Assembly (NCBI GenBank): GCA_913048145.1
Contig: CAJWVP010000176.1
Location: 1 to 6,458, forward strand
Source: an uncultured Rhodospirillaceae bacterium
GTDB lineage: Bacteria > Pseudomonadota > Alphaproteobacteria > Rhodospirillales > Casp-alpha2
Reading direction: 5' to 3'
DNA length: 6,458 bases
Shown one piece after another: positions 5,870 through 6,458 of this stretch. The notes under the pieces were generated by a model, which saw only the letters and a program-made list of their open reading frames with translations, was not told where the DNA came from and searched no databases. Positions within the stretch are counted from its first letter, which is position 1. Each line of letters opens with the position of its first letter. The translations under genes were made by a program, and so were the position numbers.

Positions 5870-6458
5870 TCACGCCTTCACAAAAAGTTTGCGCGGATAG
5901 TCGGCAAGGCAGGTCGCTGGCCCCGAGGTGCCGACCAACAAGGGTTCCGTGATCTCCAGTCCCCATTCATCCATCCAAAGCGCGGGCATGAGATGGAACG
6001 TCATGTTCGGGCACAGCACCGTCTCGTCTTCGGACCTAATTGAAAAGGTCCGTTCGCCCCAATCGGGAGGATAACTAAGGCCGATGGGATACCCGCACCG
6101 GCCATCCCGGGCGATCCCGCACTTTTTCAAAACCGCATAGAAGGCCCGGGCCACGTCACCGGCGGTGTTACCAGGCCTGGCCGCGTCGATGCTATCGGCA
6201 ATGCCTTCTTGCAGCGCCTCCTCGGCGGCCAACATCTCCTTGGGCGGTGTTCCCAGAAAGACAGTGCGGCAAAGTGGTGCGTGATAACGGCGATAGCAGC
6301 CAGCGATCTCGAAGAAGGTGCCTGCGCCAGCCTCCAGTTTCTGGTCATCCCAGGTCAGGTGCGCTGCCGTAGCGTCCAAGCCGGTCGGCAACAAAGGTAC
6401 GATCGCCGGATAGTCACCGCCGAAGGTCCCTTCTTCGTCTTCGCCACCCAGCAACCCG
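5870..6458 (-). CDS. doeA: Ectoine hydrolase-like M24-fold protein (DoeA/EutD family); 5' end outside window
   Basis: This is the C-terminal 196 or so residues of a protein with the M24 creatinase/aminopeptidase (pita-bread) fold. It most resembles ectoine hydrolase DoeA/EutD, which opens the ectoine ring to N-acetyl-diaminobutyrate in compatible-solute catabolism. The family is about 390-400 residues, so roughly half is visible. Recognisable blocks, in order, are GGDYPAIVPLLPTG, AHLTWDDQ, FEIAGCYRRYH, GYPIGLSYPPDWGE, WMDEWGLEITE and the C-terminal YPRKLFVKA. In GYPIG a Tyr stands where metal-dependent M24 enzymes have the ligand His (GHxIG), as in DoeA-type proteins. The residue after DWGE is Arg (codon 6050-6052), where I expect His. 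The frame is open to the right edge; a TTG at 6454 is not the start because conserved sequence should precede it. It converges on the GMC gene. Another M24 hydrolase acting on a related amidine or amide is the main alternative. Confidence 0.82.
   Translation of the reverse strand, partial: GLLGGEDEEGTFGGDYPAIVPLLPTGLDATAAHLTWDDQKLEAGAGTFFEIAGCYRRYHAPLCRTVFLGTPPKEMLAAEEALQEGIADSIDAARPGNTAGDVARAFYAVLKKCGIARDGRCGYPIGLSYPPDWGERTFSIRSEDETVLCPNMTFHLMPALWMDEWGLEITEPLLVGTSGPATCLADYPRKLFVKA

Noticed and set aside
5828..6043. A 71-residue plus-strand frame near the right end
   Set aside because: It is mostly antisense to the ectoine-hydrolase-like gene, whose protein blocks are clearly recognisable.

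Overview
The window is a stretch of bacterial chromosome, moderately GC-rich, with the gene density and protein families usual for a proteobacterium. The wording of the photolyase, the TauD/TfdA-type dioxygenase, the GMC oxidoreductase and the ectoine-hydrolase-like protein all suggest an alphaproteobacterium, possibly marine or salt-exposed. That placement is inference from protein style; there is no rRNA or other marker here.

Layout. Bases 1-924 hold the C-terminal two thirds of a class I CPD photolyase (plus strand, cut by the left edge). A gap of about 400 bases with several inverted repeats follows. Next comes a probable two-gene unit on the plus strand: a 205-residue thioredoxin-fold protein with a CPFS (CxxS) active site (1332-1949) and a membrane-anchored metallophosphoesterase (1981-3195), closed by a hairpin terminator at about 3194-3221. 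After a 312-base gap with a near-consensus sigma-70 promoter (3427-3455) lies a second plus-strand unit: a TauD/TfdA-family dioxygenase-like gene (3508-4110) and a GMC-family FAD oxidoreductase (4121-5728), 10 bases apart. From the right edge, on the minus strand and convergent with them, runs the C-terminal half of an M24-fold protein that resembles ectoine hydrolase DoeA/EutD (5870-6458).

The most notable feature is the dioxygenase-like gene. Its reading frame is open, but it is about 80 residues shorter than its family and lacks the whole central block carrying the HxD iron-binding motif, although both flanks align well. The Fe(II)/2-oxoglutarate enzyme is therefore probably dead, while its strong promoter may survive because it drives the GMC oxidoreductase. 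The right half of the window looks catabolic (oxygenase remnant, alcohol oxidoreductase, ectoine-type hydrolase); the left half looks like DNA repair, thiol chemistry and membrane-linked phosphoester hydrolysis. I see no mobile element, CRISPR array, tRNA, rRNA, phage gene or obvious novel multi-gene system.
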